The notes beneath the pieces were generated by a model. The model ran no database searches and was not told the origin of the DNA. It saw only the letters and a list, made by a program, of their open reading frames with translations. From Bacteroidota bacterium (GTDB lineage: Bacteria > Bacteroidota > Rhodothermia > Rhodothermales > UBA10348): a stretch of DNA of 6,340 nucleotides. Shown here piece after piece: positions 1-6,176 of the stretch (position 1 is its first letter; each line of letters begins with the position of its first letter). A program made the translations under genes and the position numbers. Where the stretch lies: positions 1 to 6,340 of the forward strand of contig JAQCDI010000156.1 of NCBI GenBank assembly GCA_027620595.1, given 5' to 3'.

Positions 1-1818
1 CAGGTTGATGAACTGGAAGGCCTGCTCGGCAGTGACCAGCCGCGGTTCGATCAGGCCCCGATAGGTGTTGTAGAAGAGGGACAGGTCCCACGAGAACGCG
101 CCCGGCATCAACCCGGAAGTGACACCGCGCCAGCCGACTTCGACGCTCCGACTCGTTTCAGGCCTAAGGGAGAGGTTGCGGATGATGGGCAGGAAGTCCC
201 GGTTGTCGGTGAACCGCTCGGCAAAGGACGGCACGCGGAACCCGTCTCCGAAGGCGGCCCGGAAGGTCTGTTGCTTCCATCCCGACCAGGCCAGGCTGAT
301 CTTCGGGCTCAGACGGCGCTCGGTGTCGGTGGCATCGATCTGGTAGTGGTCCAGCCGCAGGCCGCCGACCAGTTGGAGGTGATTGCCTGCGTCCTGCTCC
401 ACATGAACGAACGCGGCCGTTTCCGGCTGCCCTCCGATCCGGTCCCCATCCGTGGTCACGAAGAAGGAGCTCTTGGTGTTCATCTCGTCCCGGGTCAGTC
501 CGAACACGAAACGACGGTCCTCGGAAGCAAACCAGTTGCCCTGCCATTCGGCCCCATAGCGGATGCCCAGCGTGCCGTCCTGGACCGATTTGCGCTTGCC
601 GGTCTCGTTGTCGAGCTGCTGCACAAGCATACCGAACGCCCGCAGGCGCACTTCATGGTAGAATGAAGGGCTGACCAGGTGACGGATGACCGGCAACAGT
701 GTGATCTGGCGAACGAAATCGTCCGAGATGCCCGTCGGCGGATCGGTCGGATCGATCGGGTCCCCGAACGAGACGCGCCCGGGCTGCAACACATTGCGCG
801 CCGAATCCCAGAAGATGAAGTTGTCCCGCTCGCGGGCCATGATACCGACAAGCGTTTCTACTCGAAGGGACGGACTCGCCTGCCAGGCCACCTTACCGAA
901 GCCGTGGAGGACATCCCGGCCGGAGAGGGCCATGTACCCGGCATCCCGGCGCAGGGAAAGGTTCGCCCACCAGGCCACCGTGGGGGAGGCGCGTCGTGCA
1001 TGGGAGGCATTGATGCCCCAGAAGGGACGGTATTCGTTGCCGTGGACCCAACCGTCCCGCCACACCTGATGCCGGACCGGATCCCACACGCCGGCGAAGG
1101 TTCGAACCCGGGTCTCGGCTGCGTCCTCCGGCATCTCGCGCGTAATCACGTTGATCACCCCGCCCAGTGCACCGCCTCCGTAGAGCGCCGATCCGGGCCC
1201 TTTGAGCAATTCCACCCGGCGGATCTCACTGGCGGGGATTGCCTCGAGGGGAACGCCGTCCGATTCCGGCGTGAGGAGGGGCATGCCGTCCACCATGAGG
1301 AGCACCCGGCTGCCCGTGTTGTAGGCGAACCCGCTGGACCCGCGGACATTGATCTGATTGCCCAGGACCTGGACGCCGGAGAGCGTGCGCAGGGCTTCGT
1401 CCAGCACCACGGTGTTGCGGCGGGTCAGTTCGTCTGCGGAAAGTACTGAGATGGACACCGGCACCGAAAGGGCCGACTGTTCCCGCCGGGACGCCGTCAC
1501 TACGACCTCATCGGCCAGCAGTGCCTGCTCATTGAGCACCACGTCCAGGACCACTTCGCTGCCGCCGAGGCGCACCGTGCGGACCTCGGTGCGGAACCCG
1601 ATGGCCGAAAATCGGAGGGAAACCACCCCTTCATCAAGGCCGTCCAGCCGCCATCGGCCCTCGGTGTCGGTGGCCGTGCCGCGGGACGTTCCTTCCACGA
1701 GCACGTTCACGCCCGGCACTGCCAGCCCGTCCTGGTCCACGACCCGGCCGGAAATCTGGCGGGCGTTGCCGGGCAGCGCCAGCGCAAGCAACATCGCGAG
1801 GAAGGTCAGGCGCATCAT
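1..1818 (-). CDS. TonB-dependent outer-membrane receptor with N-terminal carboxypeptidase-like domain (C-terminus outside the window)
   Basis: Reading the minus strand from 1818 gives 606 uninterrupted codons to the window edge, so the end of the barrel is missing. Seen in the translation: a signal peptide (residues 1-19, hydrophobic core LAMLLALAL, likely cut after GNA); a CarboxypepD_reg-like beta-sandwich at about 21-98 (ISGRVVD..GLAVPGVNV..GT..GTATDTEGRW); a TonB-box-like ADEVVVTAS at 102-110; and a plug domain to about 227 with INVRG, LLMVDGMP, IRRVELLKGPGSALYGGGALGGVINVITR-type motifs. The start of a beta-barrel follows, including FRAAFGDGFRVPSFAERF. Such receptors use TonB-ExbBD energy to import siderophores, cobalamin or glycans; nothing here fixes the substrate. 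The start at 1818 is chosen because it overlaps the upstream lipoprotein stop (ATGA). A second Met lies directly after it. No Shine-Dalgarno is visible, so translation may depend on the upstream gene. Family assignment is very secure; substrate is unknown. Confidence 0.95.
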   Translation of the reverse strand, partial: MMRLTFLAMLLALALPGNARQISGRVVDQDGLAVPGVNVLVEGTSRGTATDTEGRWRLDGLDEGVVSLRFSAIGFRTEVRTVRLGGSEVVLDVVLNEQALLADEVVVTASRREQSALSVPVSISVLSADELTRRNTVVLDEALRTLSGVQVLGNQINVRGSSGFAYNTGSRVLLMVDGMPLLTPESDGVPLEAIPASEIRRVELLKGPGSALYGGGALGGVINVITREMPEDAAETRVRTFAGVWDPVRHQVWRDGWVHGNEYRPFWGINASHARRASPTVAWWANLSLRRDAGYMALSGRDVLHGFGKVAWQASPSLRVETLVGIMARERDNFIFWDSARNVLQPGRVSFGDPIDPTDPPTGISDDFVRQITLLPVIRHLVSPSFYHEVRLRAFGMLVQQLDNETGKRKSVQDGTLGIRYGAEWQGNWFASEDRRFVFGLTRDEMNTKSSFFVTTDGDRIGGQPETAAFVHVEQDAGNHLQLVGGLRLDHYQIDATDTERRLSPKISLAWSGWKQQTFRAAFGDGFRVPSFAERFTDNRDFLPIIRNLSLRPETSRSVEVGWRGVTSGLMPGAFSWDLSLFYNTYRGLIEPRLVTAEQAFQFINL

Positions 1819-2306
1819 GGCGGCGGGAAGGGTGGAGGATGGGCAAAGTCTACCACGATGTCCACGGACACCGTCTCGTCGCGACCCACGCTGAAGACGC
1901 CGCTACCCGTCTCCACCAGCCCCACCGGGCGCCAGTCCAACAGGTCCGGGCCGTATTTCTGGGCGACCCCCGAGTAGAAATACGTCCCTACAGGCACGTT
2001 CTCGAGGCGGAAGGTGTGGCGATCCACGTTCTCAGGCAGCCTGTCGCTGATCACCATGTCATTGAGGCGGAAGAAATCGGTCGTGTCCCTGGGCAGGAAG
2101 CGCATGGCAATGAAACGCAGGTCCCTGAGCTGGGCAGCCTCCGGCCAGTCTCCCGTGTATACGATGGTTCCTTCGATGGCGCCCGATCCGGCGTCCTCCG
2201 GCGGTTCAAGCCCCGCGTCGCACGCTGCGCACCATCCCAGGACGACCACAAGGAGGCCTGTCAGCAGAAAAGGGAAATGGGGCTTTATGGGTACAGATCG
2301 GGACAT
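1815..2306 (-). CDS. Putative lipoprotein with a carboxypeptidase/transthyretin-like beta-sandwich fold, coupled to the TonB receptor
   Basis: A 163-residue protein. It begins with a basic, then hydrophobic leader (KPHFPFLLTGLLVVVLGW), followed by C26-A-A-C29-D. C29 after CAA is a plausible but imperfect lipobox cysteine; C26 is a poorer choice because W precedes it. The mature part opens with GAIEGTIVYTGDWPEAA and later has the turn LENVPVGTYFYSGVA (101-115) and alternating beta-like segments, reminiscent of carboxypeptidase regulatory-like or prealbumin-like sandwich domains. It ends in a proline-rich HPPPFPPP tail. I do not recognise a named family. Its stop codon overlaps the receptor start by four bases (ATGA), so the two are almost certainly co-expressed. 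An accessory or substrate-binding surface role beside the receptor is inference. Start: it is the only in-frame ATG after an upstream in-frame stop near 2339; the AGG touching the ATG is too close to act as a ribosome site. Confidence 0.8.
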   Translation of the reverse strand: MSRSVPIKPHFPFLLTGLLVVVLGWCAACDAGLEPPEDAGSGAIEGTIVYTGDWPEAAQLRDLRFIAMRFLPRDTTDFFRLNDMVISDRLPENVDRHTFRLENVPVGTYFYSGVAQKYGPDLLDWRPVGLVETGSGVFSVGRDETVSVDIVVDFAHPPPFPPP

Positions 2307-2311
2307 CCTGC

Positions 2312-2340
2312 ATGGTAGGCAGCCGAACCCCGACGATCAA
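2312..2340 (-). promoter_or_regulatory. Candidate promoter for the lipoprotein-receptor unit
   Basis: On the minus strand TTGATC (2340-2335) and TACCAT (2317-2312) are separated by 17 bases, each matching four of six sigma-70 consensus positions. A transcript from here would start about 6-7 bases later, at or next to the A of the lipoprotein ATG (2306), giving a leaderless or nearly leaderless mRNA. This is pattern reading only; a promoter further upstream is equally possible. Confidence 0.35.
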
Positions 2341-2364
2341 GATGCGAAGCGGGACGAGGGACTT

Positions 2365-2393
2365 TTGGAGCCGCCCCGAAACCGCTTTATATT
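2365..2393 (+). promoter_or_regulatory. Candidate promoter for the queA-ispD-ispF-dedA cluster
   Basis: TTGGAG (2365-2370) and TATATT (2388-2393) are spaced by 17 bases. The second box also fits the TAnnTT core of the Bacteroidota -7 element, and the TTG fits its -33 element. It lies in the most AT-rich patch of the divergent intergenic region, leaving a leader of about 70 nt before queA. A short GC-rich inverted repeat (GGCCC 2396-2400 / GGGCC 2407-2411) sits just downstream. The rest of 2307-2469 shows no ORF or RNA gene that I can support. Confidence 0.45.
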
Positions 2394-2469
2394 CAGGCCC
2401 TTTTTCGGGCCCCTGTTCCAGTCCCGACGGGCCGTCCCGCACCCACACCATCAAGCCCTGTAAGGCCGC

Positions 2470-3516
2470 ATGAAGCTCACCGAGTTCGAGTTCGACTATC
2501 CCAAGAGTCTGGTTGCCAAATATCCCGCCGAACCCCGCGATTCCTCGCGGCTCATGATCCTCAATCGGGCCGATCAGACCATCGAACACCGCGCCTTTGC
2601 CGACATCGGCGACTACTTCAAGAAGGGCGATGTGATGATGGTCAACAACACCAAGGTGTTCCCGGCCCGTCTTTTTGGCAACAAGGAGAAGACGGGTGCC
2701 CGCATCGAGGTATTCCTCCTGCGCGAACTCAACTCCGAAAGCCGCCTCTGGGATGTGATCGTGGATCCCGCCCGCAAGATCCGCATCGGCAACAAACTCT
2801 ATTTCGAGAACGGACTGATTGCCGAGGTCATCGACAACACGACGAGCCGCGGCCGCACGATCCGGTTTGTTTTTGAAGGCAGCAACGAGGAGCTCTACGA
2901 GAAGATTGACGAGATCGGGGAGACTCCCATCCCGCCGTACCTCAAGCGCGACGTCGAGCCCGAGGACCGGGAGCGCTACCAGACCATGTTTGCCGAGCAG
3001 CGGGGCGCCGTCGCTGCACCGACGGCCGGCCTGCATTTCACGCCCAAGCTGATCACGAAGCTGGAGAAAAAAGGGGTGGGCATCCTGCCGGTCACCCTGC
3101 ACGTGGGGCTCGGAACGTTCCGTCCCGTGGAGGTCGAGGACCTGACCAAGCATCGCATGGACAGCGAATTCTACCATGTGACGCCGGAAGTGGCCGAGCG
3201 GGCCAACGTGGCGCTGGCCTCGCCCGACAACACGGTGACGGCGGTCGGGACCACCGTGGTTCGGGCCATCGAATCCAGTCTTTCGGCCGCCTACAACCTG
3301 AAAGCCAACATCGGCTGGACAGACAAATTCATCTATCCGCCCTACGACTTCCACATCACCGAGCGGCTCCTGACCAACTTCCACATGCCCCGCAGCACGC
3401 TGCTCATGTTGGTTTCGGCCTTTGCCGGCTACGACTTCATGATGGAAGCCTACCACACCGCCATCAAGGAGAAATACCGCCTCTTCTCCTTTGGCGACGC
3501 CATGCTGATCATCTGA
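2470..3516 (+). CDS. queA: S-adenosylmethionine:tRNA ribosyltransferase-isomerase (QueA)
   Basis: QueA transfers and isomerises the ribosyl part of S-adenosylmethionine onto preQ1 at position 34 of tRNAs with GUN anticodons (Tyr, His, Asn, Asp), giving epoxyqueuosine, the penultimate step of queuosine synthesis in the cytoplasm. The 348 residues are the usual family length. Family signatures run through the whole protein: NNTKVFPARL (59-68), TPIPPYLKR (152-160), GAVAAPTAGLHFT (179-191), HVGLGTFRPV (211-220), HRMDSEFY (228-235), GTTVVRAIES (260-269), FIYPPYDF (287-294), NFHMPRSTLLMLVSAFAG (303-320) and a C-terminal FGDAMLI. No lesion is visible. The start is supported by TAAGG four bases upstream and by the typical MKLTEFEFDYP opening. 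It is the first gene of the rightward cluster, 32 bp before ispD, and is followed by no terminator that I can see. Bacteroidota-type genomes often place queA beside ispD (recalled, not checked). Confidence 0.98.
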   Translation: MKLTEFEFDYPKSLVAKYPAEPRDSSRLMILNRADQTIEHRAFADIGDYFKKGDVMMVNNTKVFPARLFGNKEKTGARIEVFLLRELNSESRLWDVIVDPARKIRIGNKLYFENGLIAEVIDNTTSRGRTIRFVFEGSNEELYEKIDEIGETPIPPYLKRDVEPEDRERYQTMFAEQRGAVAAPTAGLHFTPKLITKLEKKGVGILPVTLHVGLGTFRPVEVEDLTKHRMDSEFYHVTPEVAERANVALASPDNTVTAVGTTVVRAIESSLSAAYNLKANIGWTDKFIYPPYDFHITERLLTNFHMPRSTLLMLVSAFAGYDFMMEAYHTAIKEKYRLFSFGDAMLII

Positions 3517-3548
3517 TCGGTCCAACTTTCCTGTCCTTTTCCGATTCC

Positions 3549-4304
3549 ATGTCCCGATCCTCCAAGGTTGCCGTCGTCATTCCGGCCGCGGGACAGGGCA
3601 CCCGGCTCGGGGGGCACCGGAAGCAGTTCCGGGTCCTCGGCGGGAAGTCGGTGCTGGTGCAGACCCTGTTTGTTTTCGAGCGCCATCACGCGGTGGATCA
3701 TATCATCGTGGCCACCCCTTCGGATGCGGTCGAACCGCTGGACGCGGAACTGCGCCGGGTCGGGATCGACAAGCTGCTCCGGGTCGTCGAGGGGGGAGAT
3801 TCGCGCCAGGCTTCCGTGCACCGGGCTCTGGCCGCGCTGCCGGACGATGTGGACGTGGTCCTCATCCATGATGCGGTTCGCCCTTTTGTCCGCATGTCCT
3901 CCGTACAGGCGGTCATCAAGGAGACCCGGGCTGGGGGAGCCGCTTCGTTGGCCCTTCCCATCACGGATACCGTGCGCAGGATCACACGGACGGATGGCAC
4001 CGTGGTCTTCGGGGCCACCGTACCCCGCGAGCAACTCGTTCGGGTACAGACCCCACAGGGCTTCCGGGCTGACTGGATCCGCCAGGCGCATGTCAGAGCA
4101 GTGGAAGAGGGGTGGGAGGCCACCGATGATGTGGACCTGGTGCAACGTCTGGGGCACCCGGTCGTACCGGTGGCCGGCAGTGCCATGAACCTCAAAATCA
4201 CCACGCCCGAGGACTGGGCGGCGGCCCTCCGGTACTGGCCGGAATGGGAAGCCGTCATGCAGGCCGAGGAGCGGGAGCAGATCGTCGGGCAGGAGACCCG
4301 TTGA
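3549..4304 (+). CDS. ispD: 2-C-methyl-D-erythritol 4-phosphate cytidylyltransferase (IspD)
   Basis: Third enzyme of the non-mevalonate (MEP) isoprenoid pathway: it joins CTP and methylerythritol phosphate to give CDP-methylerythritol. The 251 residues carry the nucleotidyltransferase signature AAGQGTRL (13-20) with K25-Q26, GGDSRQASV (82-90), the metal-binding HDAVRPF (107-113), QTPQGF (167-172), TDD (192-194) and the C-terminal NLKITTPEDW (214-223). After the conserved core there is an extra acidic tail of about 25 residues (EWEAVMQAEEREQIV...), slightly longer than a minimal IspD. The start lacks a clear Shine-Dalgarno (the 32-bp gap after queA is pyrimidine-rich), which fits the weak use of such sites in Bacteroidota relatives. 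The stop is two bases before the ispF ATG. The gene is separate from ispF, not a fused ispDF. Confidence 0.97.
   Translation: MSRSSKVAVVIPAAGQGTRLGGHRKQFRVLGGKSVLVQTLFVFERHHAVDHIIVATPSDAVEPLDAELRRVGIDKLLRVVEGGDSRQASVHRALAALPDDVDVVLIHDAVRPFVRMSSVQAVIKETRAGGAASLALPITDTVRRITRTDGTVVFGATVPREQLVRVQTPQGFRADWIRQAHVRAVEEGWEATDDVDLVQRLGHPVVPVAGSAMNLKITTPEDWAAALRYWPEWEAVMQAEEREQIVGQETR
4291..4296 (+). promoter_or_regulatory. Ribosome binding site that fixes the ispF start
   Basis: AGGAGA inside the end of ispD lies ten bases before the ATG at 4307. Together with the family-typical MRIGFGYDVHR opening it favours 4307 over the in-frame ATG at 4244, which would add 21 residues not typical of IspF and lie deep in ispD. 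Confidence 0.6.
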
Positions 4305-4306
4305 CC

Positions 4307-4783
4307 ATGCGCATCGGATTCGGATATGATGTCCATCGGCTGGTATCCGGTCGTCCGCTCATCCTGGGTGGCATAACGATAGACCACCCTGTGGGTCTGG
4401 ACGGCCATTCGGACGCGGACGTGCTCCTTCACGCCATTTCGGATGCGCTTTTCGGGGCGGCCGCCATGGGCGACATCGGGAGCCATTTCCCAGACACGGA
4501 TCCTGCCTTCAAGGGGGCCGATTCCGTGGAGCTGCTCCGCGAAACGGTGCGCAGGGTCCGGGAGGCCGGCTTCCGCCCGGTCAACATCGATGCGACCGTC
4601 TCTGCCCAGGCGCCCAAGTTGCGCCCCCACATCGACGCCATGCGCGCCCGCATCGCCGAAGCGACAGGTCTGGATATCGGCGCGGTTTCTGTCAAGGCCA
4701 CCACCACCGAGCGGTTGGGATTCGTGGGAACCGGCGAGGGCATGGCAGCCCACGCGGTGTGCCTCGTCGAGGCGGCATCCTGA
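4307..4783 (+). CDS. ispF: 2-C-methyl-D-erythritol 2,4-cyclodiphosphate synthase (IspF)
   Basis: Fifth step of the MEP pathway: it cyclises CDP-methylerythritol 2-phosphate to the 2,4-cyclodiphosphate, releasing CMP; the family works as a homotrimer with a zinc ion at each subunit interface. The 158 residues match the normal length. Zinc ligands are in place (D8 and H10 in GYDVH, H42 in VLLHA). GLDGHSDADV (30-39), DIGSHFPDTDPAFKGADS (56-73) and the C-terminal KATTTERLGFVGTGEGMAAHAV follow as in the E. coli enzyme. The start at 4307 is preceded by AGGAGA and falls two bases after the ispD stop. The stop TGA shares its A with the ATG of the next gene, so ispD, ispF and the DedA gene look translationally coupled. 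IspE, the enzyme between IspD and IspF, is not in this window. Confidence 0.97.
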   Translation: MRIGFGYDVHRLVSGRPLILGGITIDHPVGLDGHSDADVLLHAISDALFGAAAMGDIGSHFPDTDPAFKGADSVELLRETVRRVREAGFRPVNIDATVSAQAPKLRPHIDAMRARIAEATGLDIGAVSVKATTTERLGFVGTGEGMAAHAVCLVEAAS

Positions 4784-5406
4784 TGGGCGATCTGTTGATC
4801 GACATCGTGGACTGGATGTCCGCCCTGCCCCCGATCTGGGCCTACGGCATCATCCTGGGGGTGGCATGGCTGGAAAACGTCGTGCCGCCGATTCCCGGCG
4901 ACATGGTTGTGGTTTTTGGCGGATATATGGCCGGCCTGGGACTGCTCAATGCGCCTTTGGTGGTCCTGCTGGCCAGCGTGGGAGGGACATTGGGGTTCAT
5001 GTCCATGTACATGCTCGGCCACCGGGTGGGTACGGGGTTGCTCGAGCCAGGTCGATACCGATGGCTGCCCAAGAAACGCATTGCCCGGGTCCAGGAGAAG
5101 TTGAGGCAACGCGGGTTTGTCCTCGTGGCGGCCAACCGTTTCCTCAGCGGATTGCGCTCGGTCATTTCCCTGACCGTGGGCATGGCCCACATGCGGGTTT
5201 CCCTTACCTGGCTCTGGAGTGGAGTCAGTTCCGTGCTGTGGTGCACGCTTCTTACCGTGTCCGGAGTCATCGTGGGGGAGAACTGGGAAGTGGTCAGCGG
5301 TTGGCTCCAGGCGTGGGGCAGCGTGATCCTCGGGCTCATCATGATCGTTGTCCTGGTGCAGGTATTCCGGGCCTGGCGGGCCCGGAAACCGCCCGGGGCA
5401 GCGTGA
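4783..5406 (+). CDS. DedA-family (VTT/SNARE-associated domain) inner-membrane protein
   Basis: A 207-residue polytopic membrane protein. The DedA signatures are visible: ENVVPPIPGD (31-40), a glycine-rich helix GGTLGFMSMYMLG (67-79), and NRFLSGLRSVISLTVGM (118-134), followed by two long hydrophobic segments (about 140-165 and 178-194) and a basic tail RAWRARK. E31, D40, R119 and R125 sit where E. coli YqjA has its required acidic residues and arginines (from memory). DedA proteins affect membrane homeostasis, and some members (UptA class) return undecaprenyl phosphate across the inner membrane. Which subfamily this one belongs to cannot be decided here. The start at 4783 is chosen over an in-frame ATG at 4759 because it overlaps the ispF stop (TGATG) and has GAGG ten bases upstream (4769-4772). 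Co-expression with isoprenoid genes is suggestive of a lipid-carrier role, but that is inference. Confidence 0.92.
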   Translation: MGDLLIDIVDWMSALPPIWAYGIILGVAWLENVVPPIPGDMVVVFGGYMAGLGLLNAPLVVLLASVGGTLGFMSMYMLGHRVGTGLLEPGRYRWLPKKRIARVQEKLRQRGFVLVAANRFLSGLRSVISLTVGMAHMRVSLTWLWSGVSSVLWCTLLTVSGVIVGENWEVVSGWLQAWGSVILGLIMIVVLVQVFRAWRARKPPGAA

Positions 5407-5441
5407 ATCGGTTTCACGGATGGTTCATGGCCCGGGCGGTT
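5387..5441. repeat. 11-bp perfect inverted repeat across the dedA end and the tRNA promoter
   Basis: AACCGCCCGGG (5387-5397) in the last codons of the DedA gene is the exact reverse complement of CCCGGGCGGTT (5431-5441). The 33-base loop contains a smaller inverted repeat, GTGAA/TTCAC (5403-5407 / 5413-5417), that spans the stop codon. The right arm ends in the first two T of the TTGACT box of the tRNA promoter. It could be a terminator stem without a T tract, or an operator. Confidence 0.5.
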
Positions 5442-5468
5442 GACTTGCGAGGGGTGTCTTCCTAAATT
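5440..5468 (+). promoter_or_regulatory. Promoter of the tRNA-tuf operon
   Basis: TTGACT (5440-5445) and TAAATT (5463-5468) are separated by exactly 17 bases. The second box continues as TAAATTTT, seven of eight positions of the TAnnTTTG element of Bacteroidota. The start point should be near 5475, giving a leader of about 39 nt before the first tRNA. This is the best promoter-like sequence in the window and sits where a stable-RNA promoter is expected. Confidence 0.7.
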
Positions 5469-5513
5469 TTACGTCTGGCCAAAAACCACGGTTCGGCCTT
5501 CAGAGCGGAGCTT

Positions 5514-5586
5514 GCTGGCATAGCTCAGCTGGTAGAGCAGCTGATTTGTAATCAGCAGGTCGGGGGTTCGAGTCCCTCTGCCAGCT
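5514..5586 (+). tRNA. tRNA-Thr (anticodon UGU)
   Basis: A full 73-nt cloverleaf can be folded by eye. The acceptor stem is GCTGGCA/TGCCAGC, the D stem GCTC/GAGC, the anticodon stem GCTGA/TCAGC with loop TTTGTAA (anticodon TGT at 5547-5549), and the T loop TTCGAGT. The discriminator base is T73. CCA is not fully encoded (CCG follows), so the end must be added enzymatically. It reads ACA codons and is the first gene of the operon, matching E. coli thrU. Confidence 0.97.
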
Positions 5587-5596
5587 CCGGTTAGAT

Positions 5597-5634
5597 GGTA
5601 CATTCCTCTGGCCATAGGCCAACCGGAATGTGCC
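5597..5634 (+). other. Nested hairpin in the Thr-Tyr tRNA spacer
   Basis: The outer stem GGTACATTCC (5597-5606) pairs with GGAATGTGCC (5625-5634) over ten pairs with one T-G wobble. Inside it TGGCC/GGCCA (5609-5613 / 5617-5621) closes an ATA loop. No T tract follows, so an intrinsic terminator is unlikely; an RNA-processing stem is a reasonable guess. Confidence 0.6.
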
Positions 5635-5656
5635 GGATAGCTTGATCTACATACAC

Positions 5657-5739
5657 GGACGGGTACCGAAGCGGTCAACCGGGCTGGACTGTAAATCCAG
5701 TGTCTTTCGACTTCGGAGGTTCGAATCCTCCCCCGTCCA
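5657..5739 (+). tRNA. tRNA-Tyr (anticodon GUA)
   Basis: An 83-nt class II tRNA. The acceptor is GGACGGG/CCCGTCC, the D stem is three pairs (CCG/CGG), and the anticodon stem CTGGA/TCCAG holds loop CTGTAAA (anticodon GTA at 5691-5693). The long variable arm (5701-5714) has a GTC/GAC stem, the T arm is GGAGG/CCTCC with TTCGAAT, and the discriminator is A73. CCA is not encoded. G34 is a queuosine site, so this RNA is an expected substrate of the pathway that includes the queA product of this window. Confidence 0.97.
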
Positions 5740-5746
5740 CACAATG

Positions 5747-5760
5747 CGCCCTCCGGGGCG
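5747..5760 (+). other. Short GC hairpin in the Tyr-Gly tRNA spacer
   Basis: CGCCC (5747-5751) pairs with GGGCG (5756-5760) around a TCCG loop, with possible G-T pairs extending it outward. It lies in the middle of the 35-nt spacer. Confidence 0.4.
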
Positions 5761-5774
5761 TGTTGACTGCGTCA

Positions 5775-5852
<78 letters not shown>

Positions 5853-5871
5853 GTCGGCCCGATATGCCGAC
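5853..5871 (+). other. Hairpin in the Gly-Thr tRNA spacer
   Basis: GTCGGC (5853-5858) pairs perfectly with GCCGAC (5866-5871) around a seven-base loop, starting three bases after the encoded CCA of tRNA-Gly. No T tract follows. Confidence 0.45.
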
Positions 5872-5893
5872 TGGCAGGAAGACCCAGCGCAGT

Positions 5894-5965
<72 letters not shown>

Positions 5966-5992
5966 CAAACACGATGCCCGACGGTGCGTCTT

Positions 5993-6018
5993 CCGGAATG
6001 TGGAGCTCAACATTCCGG
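5993..6018 (+). other. tuf leader hairpin 1
   Basis: CCGGAATGT (5993-6001) and ACATTCCGG (6010-6018) form a perfect 9-bp stem around an eight-base loop that contains GAGCTC. The stem sequence recurs in the Thr-Tyr spacer hairpin (5597-5634). It is followed by GTGCTG, not a T run. Confidence 0.6.
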
Positions 6019-6043
6019 GTGCTGAACGGCGGTGTGCGTCCAG

Positions 6044-6060
6044 CGCGGTGTCCCACCGCG
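6044..6060 (+). other. tuf leader hairpin 2
   Basis: CGCGGTG (6044-6050) pairs perfectly with CACCGCG (6054-6060) around a TCC loop, a very stable 7-bp stem. No T tract follows. Confidence 0.5.
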
Positions 6061-6065
6061 GGGCG

Positions 6066-6089
6066 GAAGGGTCCAGAGCGGATCCCTTC
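6066..6089 (+). other. tuf leader hairpin 3
   Basis: GAAGGGTCC (6066-6074) pairs with GGA-T-CCCTTC (6080-6089), nine pairs with one bulged T at 6083, around loop AGAGC. Confidence 0.5.
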
Positions 6090-6125
6090 ACCGGTGGAGC
6101 CCGAAGCCTGAACAGGCGGACCGGT
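6090..6125 (+). other. tuf leader hairpin 4
   Basis: ACCGGT at 6090-6095 and again at 6120-6125 (self-complementary, so able to pair) encloses a small inner stem GCCT/AGGC (6106-6109 / 6114-6117) with a GAAC loop. It begins directly after hairpin 3 and ends 51 bases before tuf. The large internal loop makes it less certain than hairpins 1-3. Confidence 0.35.
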
Positions 6126-6176
6126 TCCGAACTTCAAGAGACACCTGCAGGTAGCAACTCCAATAGGTATTCAACC

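Noticed and set aside
679..1449. A 256-codon plus-strand open frame opposite the receptor
   Set aside because: The minus-strand frame is continuous and has plug and barrel motifs; this one has none.
2394..2469. A preQ1 or other riboswitch before queA
   Set aside because: The leader shows only a small GC inverted repeat near 2396-2411 and no recognisable aptamer pattern.
2206..3525. A 439-codon open frame on the minus strand covering all of queA
   Set aside because: It is the antisense shadow of a strongly conserved gene in GC-rich DNA; its composition (many D, H, V, G, R) shows no domain, and queA on the plus strand has full family motifs.
4244..4306. Upstream in-frame ATG for ispF, adding 21 residues
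   Set aside because: The family begins at MRIGxGYDVHR, AGGAGA sits at the right distance from 4307, and the extension lies in ispD.
4443..5465. A 340-codon plus-strand open frame over ispF and the DedA gene
   Set aside because: Out of frame with two recognised genes, with arginine- and proline-rich low-complexity sequence typical of a GC-rich shadow.
5966..6176. An intrinsic terminator between the tRNAs and tuf
   Set aside because: None of the four stems is followed by a T tract.
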